Positions 7,193 to 10,734 of a DNA stretch of 10,734 bases are shown here, piece by piece. Under the pieces are notes generated by a model, which was given only the letters and a program-made list of their open reading frames with translations, did not search any database and was not told the DNA's origin. Location of the stretch: the NCBI GenBank assembly GCA_947488645.1, contig CANLAC010000035.1, positions 1 to 10,734 on the forward strand, written 5' to 3'. The position numbers were made by a program, and so were the translations under genes. This stretch comes from Actinomycetota bacterium. Lineage in GTDB: Bacteria; Actinomycetota; Actinomycetes; Nanopelagicales; Nanopelagicaceae. Within the stretch, counting starts at the first letter, position 1. The number at the start of each line of letters is the position of its first letter.

Positions 7193-7962
7193 GTTTGTCT
7201 GTTCGCATCATTCCTTGTTTAGATGTCACCGATGGCCGAGTGGTCAAAGGCGTTAACTTCACAAATTTAGTAGATGCAGGCGACCCAGTTGAAATGGCAT
7301 CGCTCTATAACCTTGAAGGCGCTGACGAGCTTACTTTTCTTGATATTTCAGCAAGTGTTGTTGGACGTGAAACAACTTTGGATGTTGTACGCCGCACAGC
7401 AGAACAAGTTTTTATCCCACTGACAGTTGGCGGCGGCATCAGAAGTGTTGAAGATGTGGATCGTTTACTTCGCGCAGGAGCAGATAAAGTTTCGATCAAC
7501 ACATCTGCAATTGCCCGCCCAGAATTGATTGCTGAAATTGCAGATCGTTTTGGATCACAGGTTTTAGTTCTTTCCGTTGATGCAAGACGTGCACGCACTG
7601 ATTCTGGTTTTGAAGTCACAACACATGGCGGACGTGAAAGTGCTGGACTAGATGCATTGGCGTGGGTTGAAAAAGCTTGCGCATTAGGTGTTGGTGAAAT
7701 TCTTCTCAACTCAATGGATGCTGACGGTACTCGTGCTGGATATGACATCGGAATGATTACTGCAGTCCGCGCAGTTTCTAAGGTCCCATTAATTGCAAGT
7801 GGTGGAGCCGGAAGCCTTGAAGACTTCTCAGCAGCCCTTGATGCAGGGGCAGATGCGCTACTTGCTGCCAGCGTGTTTCACTTTGGTATTCACCGCATAG
7901 GTGATGTGAAGTCATACCTGGGTAAGCACAATTATCCGGTGCGCACCATGGCTCCGCGTTAA
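7189..7962 (+). CDS. hisF: Imidazole glycerol phosphate synthase, cyclase subunit
   Basis: HisF is the barrel partner of HisH. It uses the ammonia delivered through the barrel to turn PRFAR into imidazole glycerol phosphate plus AICAR. It has 257 residues, normal for the family. Catalytic Asp12 (IIPCLDV) and Asp179 (SMDADGTRAGYD) are present, as is Asp131 in LSVDARR. Phosphate-binding segments include TVGGGIRSVEDV (79-90), ASGGAGSLEDF (203-213) and ASVFHFG (227-233). Its half-barrel repeat similarity to PriA is expected, because HisA and HisF share ancestry. The ATG at 7189 overlaps the priA stop (ATGA). Tight coupling with hisH and priA fits stoichiometric assembly of the synthase. A gap of 14 bases separates it from hisI. 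Confidence 0.97.
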   Translation: MSLSVRIIPCLDVTDGRVVKGVNFTNLVDAGDPVEMASLYNLEGADELTFLDISASVVGRETTLDVVRRTAEQVFIPLTVGGGIRSVEDVDRLLRAGADKVSINTSAIARPELIAEIADRFGSQVLVLSVDARRARTDSGFEVTTHGGRESAGLDALAWVEKACALGVGEILLNSMDADGTRAGYDIGMITAVRAVSKVPLIASGGAGSLEDFSAALDAGADALLAASVFHFGIHRIGDVKSYLGKHNYPVRTMAPR

Positions 7963-7976
7963 GGCAGAATAAGCAC

Positions 7977-8318
7977 ATGACGACAATTGATCCTGCGGTG
8001 CAAGCGCTGCTCAAGGATCCCGCTGCATTGATTCCAGCAATTGTTCAGGATGTTTCAAGCAATGAAGTTTTGATGCTTGCTTATATGAATACAGAGTCAT
8101 TGGCTTTAACACTTTCAACCGGTAAGGCAACATATTGGAGTCGCAGTCGTAATGAGCTCTGGGTAAAGGGTGCAACATCTGGACATTTCCAAGAAGTGCA
8201 TTCGGTTTCTTTGGACTGTGACGGTGATGCACTTTTGTTAAAGGTGACACAAACTGGAGTCGCATGCCATACGGGTGATCGCACCTGTTTTCACACACCA
8301 CTTGAACTCGGTCAGTAA
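7977..8318 (+). CDS. hisI: Phosphoribosyl-AMP cyclohydrolase
   Basis: HisI opens the adenine ring of phosphoribosyl-AMP to give ProFAR, the substrate of PriA. It has 113 residues and is the cyclohydrolase alone; the HisE pyrophosphohydrolase domain fused to it in E. coli is absent. Family features are YWSRSRNELWVKGATSGH (53-70), the metal-binding set Asp80, Asp82 and Asp84 in LDCDGDALL, and the zinc-site cysteines Cys81, Cys97 and Cys104 in VACHTGDRTCFH. The start ATG at 7977 has only a weak upstream purine stretch (AAGGCAG at 7961). The stop codon is followed directly by the trpE ATG with no spacer. This is the junction at which the histidine genes pass into the tryptophan genes. Confidence 0.97.
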   Translation: MTTIDPAVQALLKDPAALIPAIVQDVSSNEVLMLAYMNTESLALTLSTGKATYWSRSRNELWVKGATSGHFQEVHSVSLDCDGDALLLKVTQTGVACHTGDRTCFHTPLELGQ

Positions 8319-9809
8319 ATGAACCTGGAAGAGTTTCGCGCTTACGCCAAGGTTTCAAATGTAATTCCAGTTTCAAGGCGATTGCTTGCAGATGGCGAGA
8401 CTCCACTTGGCGTTTATCGCAAGTTAGCCAAGAGCGCCGACAACACATTTCTACTTGAGTCAGCAGAGCATGGTGGTGCGTGGTCACGGTATTCATTTAT
8501 TGGCGTGCGCAGTGAGGCAACGCTGAGTGAAAAAGATGGACTTGCATATTGGCAAGGAACTGCGCCCGCTGGTGCACCAACTGGAATTGATCCACTAAAA
8601 GCTTTGAGACTTTCTGCTGCACATTTGAAATCACCCAAGATTGCAGGATTGCCACCACTAACGGGTGGACTAGTTGGCTTTATGGGCTATGACGTTGTGC
8701 GACGTTTGGAACGGTTACCTGATTTAACAGCGAAGGACATTCCACTGCCAGAACTTTCATTTATGTTAACTAGTGATTTAGCAGTGCTAGATCACAGCGA
8801 TGGCACGATTACATTGATTGCGAATGCGATTAACTGGGATGGAAGCGATGATCGCATTGATGAAGCATATGAATCCTGTGTGCAGCGCTTAGATCGTATG
8901 CAAGCAGATCTTGCGACTCCGTTATCAGGAGAGGCTGCAGAGATACCTGATTTCTCACTTCCTGATTACATTGGCAATATCTCGGGGGAGCAGTTCAAAG
9001 AGAACATCCTTAAGGTTAAGGAAGAGATTCTTGCAGGAGAGGCGTTTCAAGTAGTTTTGTCGCAGCGATTTGCGATGCCTTGTCAGGCAGATGCAATCGA
9101 TGTGTATCGCATGCTGCGCCTTAACAATCCTTCTCCTTATATGTATTTGTTCCGCTTCACAGATGGCATCGAGATCGTTGGCTCAAGCCCTGAAGCATTA
9201 GTCAAGGTCAATCAAAAAGATGTGATGATCCATCCGATTGCAGGAACTCGTAAGCGTTCAGCAAATCCTGAAGAAGATCACCGTTTAGGTGAAGAGTTGT
9301 TGGCCGATCCTAAGGAGCGTGCAGAGCACCTCATGCTTGTTGATTTAGGTCGAAATGATTTAGGTCGAGTGTGTGCGCCAGGAACAGTTGAAGTAGTCGA
9401 CTTCATGCACATTGAACGATATTCACATGTAATGCATATTGTCTCTACCGTTATTGGAAAGCTGGCAGCTAAGGCCACGCCAGTTGATGCACTCTTTTCA
9501 GTCTTTCCTGCAGGGACATTGTCTGGTGCGCCAAAGCCACGAGCAATGGAAATTATTGAAGAGTTAGAGACAACCAGACGCGGTGTTTATGGTGGCATCG
9601 TGGGTTATATAGATTTCACCGGCAACATCGATACCTGTATCGCAATCCGTACAGCGTTGTTATATCAAGGCACTGCATATGTGCAAGCAGGTGCTGGAAT
9701 AGTTGCAGATTCAGATCCAGAATCAGAAAACCAAGAGTGTAGAAATAAGGCAGCTGCTGTTCTAACAGCGATACATGCGGCAAATCGTTTAGGATGCAAG
9801 CATGAGTGA
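8319..9809 (+). CDS. trpE: Anthranilate synthase component I
   Basis: TrpE makes anthranilate from chorismate, using ammonia from a TrpG glutaminase subunit that is not encoded in this window. It has 496 residues, normal length. The N-terminal half carries the tryptophan feedback site LLESAEHGGAWSRYSFIG (45-62), so allosteric inhibition by tryptophan is likely retained. The chorismate-binding C-terminal half shows FQVVLSQRF (243-251), GSSPEALVKV (288-297), HPIAGTRKR (305-313), HLMLVDLGRNDLGR (337-350), FPAGTLSGAPKPRAMEII (396-413), YGGIVGYIDF (424-433) and QAGAGIVADSDP (456-467). The similar PabB and isochorismate synthase families are less likely given the LLES motif and the trpC neighbour. 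The start abuts the hisI stop (TAAATG) with little Shine-Dalgarno signal, which suggests coupling or reinitiation. Confidence 0.96.
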   Translation: MNLEEFRAYAKVSNVIPVSRRLLADGETPLGVYRKLAKSADNTFLLESAEHGGAWSRYSFIGVRSEATLSEKDGLAYWQGTAPAGAPTGIDPLKALRLSAAHLKSPKIAGLPPLTGGLVGFMGYDVVRRLERLPDLTAKDIPLPELSFMLTSDLAVLDHSDGTITLIANAINWDGSDDRIDEAYESCVQRLDRMQADLATPLSGEAAEIPDFSLPDYIGNISGEQFKENILKVKEEILAGEAFQVVLSQRFAMPCQADAIDVYRMLRLNNPSPYMYLFRFTDGIEIVGSSPEALVKVNQKDVMIHPIAGTRKRSANPEEDHRLGEELLADPKERAEHLMLVDLGRNDLGRVCAPGTVEVVDFMHIERYSHVMHIVSTVIGKLAAKATPVDALFSVFPAGTLSGAPKPRAMEIIEELETTRRGVYGGIVGYIDFTGNIDTCIAIRTALLYQGTAYVQAGAGIVADSDPESENQECRNKAAAVLTAIHAANRLGCKHE

Positions 9810-9972
9810 TCTCTTGCCTATTGCTATAGCTGGAATTTTTGTTATGGCAATAGTTTTGCTACTTGCACGAAAGTTTAAGATTTCATCTAGATATGAGCGC
9901 GCACCACGTGTGCTCAACTCTTGGTCAGCACTTGATAAGGGGATAGACCCAACAGAGGATCAAAAACGGTGA
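9802..9972 (+). CDS. Small single-span membrane protein between trpE and trpC
   Basis: This 56-residue frame starts at an ATG inside the trpE end (8-base overlap), with AGGA (9791-9794) seven bases upstream, and ends in a TGA that overlaps the trpC GTG. Residues 4-22 (LLPIAIAGIFVMAIVLLLA) form one hydrophobic span. The basic RKFK then follows, predicting a cytoplasmic C-terminus. The tail carries SWSALDKGIDPTEDQ (40-54). In many Actinobacteria this slot holds a multi-pass Trp-operon-associated membrane protein (TIGR02234, Trp_oprn_chp), whose C-terminus, as I recall, has a similar W-x-ALD-x-G-x-DPT pattern. The present protein may be a version reduced to the last helix and tail. Its function is unknown; a role in tryptophan synthesis or uptake is only suggested by position. 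The tight fit, start signal and plausible composition make it a likely real gene. Confidence 0.75.
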   Translation: MSDLLPIAIAGIFVMAIVLLLARKFKISSRYERAPRVLNSWSALDKGIDPTEDQKR

Positions 9973-10734
9973 GCGTCTTAGATTCGATTATTGAAGGTGT
10001 GCGGGAAGATTTGGCGGCTAGACGCTTACCTATGTCGCAGCTACTTGAGGCAATAGAAGTAGCACCACCAGTGAGGGATTGTTTAGCTGCGCTGTTAACT
10101 GACAATATTTCTGTGATTGCTGAAGTAAAAAGATCTTCGCCCAGCAAAGGCGCTCTTGCTCCGATCACAGATCCTGCCGGCCTTGCAGCAAGTTATGAAG
10201 AAGCAGGTGCGGCGGTAATTAGCGTGCTCACCGAACAACGTCGCTTTGGTGGGACATTGGCAGATCTTGATGCGGTACGCAAAGCAGTTGAACTACCGAT
10301 TTTGAGAAAAGATTTCATGGTTGATGAGTACCAGTTCTATGAAGCCAGAGCACATGGGGCAGATGTGATTTTGTTGATTGTTGCTGCCCTTAGTAAGAAT
10401 CAACTAGATGACTATTTTCACTTATCAAAAGAACTTGGCATGAGAGCTTTGATTGAAGTTCATACTCCTGGCGAGTTAGAAAGTGCACTAGAAATATCAC
10501 CTGAGATTATTGGTGTTAATTCACGTAATTTAAAAACACTAGATGTTGATGCACAGGCTTTTGCCCAACTGATTCCACAAATACCAAGCACGATTGCACG
10601 TGTTGCAGAATCAGGTATCTCTACACGCGCAGATGTTGAGTTTGCCCAAGAGCATGGGGCGACAGCAATTCTTGTTGGCGAGGCATTAGTCCGCTCAGGA
10701 AATTCAAATGTTGCGATGGCTCAGTTGCTCGGTA
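9969..10734 (+). CDS. trpC: Indole-3-glycerol phosphate synthase, 3'-truncated by window edge
   Basis: TrpC closes the indole ring by decarboxylating CdRP to indole-3-glycerol phosphate, the step after the TrpF reaction expected from PriA. 255 residues are visible with no stop, so only a short C-terminal piece is missing (the family is about 260-270). Active-site residues are in place: Glu52 and Lys54 in IAEVKRSSPSKG, Lys114 in LRKDFMVDEYQ, Glu163 in ALIEVHT, Asn184 and Arg186 in GVNSRNLKTLDVD, and Glu214-Ser215-Gly216 in VAESGIS. The phosphate site ILVGEALVRS (234-243) is also present. The GTG start at 9969 overlaps the small membrane gene stop (GTGA), with AGAGGA (9954-9959) nine bases upstream. 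It is a single-domain enzyme with no fused TrpF visible up to the edge. Confidence 0.96.
   Translation, partial: MSVLDSIIEGVREDLAARRLPMSQLLEAIEVAPPVRDCLAALLTDNISVIAEVKRSSPSKGALAPITDPAGLAASYEEAGAAVISVLTEQRRFGGTLADLDAVRKAVELPILRKDFMVDEYQFYEARAHGADVILLIVAALSKNQLDDYFHLSKELGMRALIEVHTPGELESALEISPEIIGVNSRNLKTLDVDAQAFAQLIPQIPSTIARVAESGISTRADVEFAQEHGATAILVGEALVRSGNSNVAMAQLLG

Noticed and set aside
7305..7748. 147-residue minus-strand open frame inside hisF
   Set aside because: Ser/Arg/Thr-rich reverse reading of a conserved barrel gene; a typical shadow of codon bias.
8011..8496. 161-residue open frame on the minus strand across hisI and trpE
   Set aside because: It lies antisense to two clear enzyme genes, has low-complexity His/Arg/Gln-rich content with no family resemblance, and has no fitting start context.
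9802..9972. Trp leader peptide/attenuator for trpC
   Set aside because: The frame contains only one Trp codon, encodes a clear membrane helix, and overlaps trpC directly, leaving no space for terminator/antiterminator hairpins.
9914..10168. 84-residue minus-strand open frame over the trpC start
   Set aside because: Antisense to trpC, whose active-site motifs are intact; no supporting start signal or family resemblance.
1..10734. Search for a previously undescribed system, mobile element, CRISPR or RNA gene
   Set aside because: Every stretch is taken by housekeeping replication and biosynthesis genes. No direct repeat arrays, terminal inverted repeats, tRNA-like sequence or foreign-looking cargo were seen by eye.

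Overview
The window comes from a bacterial chromosome, most likely an actinobacterium. The gene order (dnaE, then hisD-hisC-hisB-hisH-priA-hisF-hisI, then trpE and trpC) is typical of Actinobacteria. So are the PriA-type HisA with an RGW loop, the separate single-function HisB and HisI, and a small membrane-protein gene between trpE and trpC. Base composition is moderate, with many A/T-ending codons, unlike high-G+C streptomycetes or mycobacteria. Together with the tight packing this suggests a streamlined lineage such as the freshwater acI group (Nanopelagicales). That placement is inference.

Layout: everything is on the + strand and there is almost no non-coding DNA. Positions 1-2840 hold the 3' four-fifths of dnaE, the replicative DNA polymerase III alpha subunit; its PHP domain lies before the window. 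A 42-base gap (2841-2882) carries a -10 box, TACAAT, placed exactly for a leaderless hisD transcript, plus an imperfect dyad over the -35 region. From 2883 to the end the genes run with 0-14 base gaps or 1-8 base overlaps: hisD, hisC, hisB, hisH, priA, hisF, hisI, trpE, an unlisted 56-residue membrane protein, and trpC, which is cut near its end by the window edge.

The genes work together as one amino-acid biosynthesis unit. HisI, PriA, HisH/HisF, HisB, HisC and HisD cover most of histidine synthesis. Not seen here are hisG, hisE and the histidinol-phosphate phosphatase. TrpE and TrpC begin tryptophan synthesis. PriA is expected to serve both pathways (the HisA and TrpF isomerisations), which fits its place in a joined his-trp cluster.

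I see no RNA genes, CRISPR, mobile elements, inteins or phage genes, and no new defence or mobile system. The most useful points are the leaderless promoter and dyad, the reduced trpE-trpC membrane protein, and corrected or non-ATG starts for hisH, priA and trpC. No stretch over 300 bases lacks a gene.
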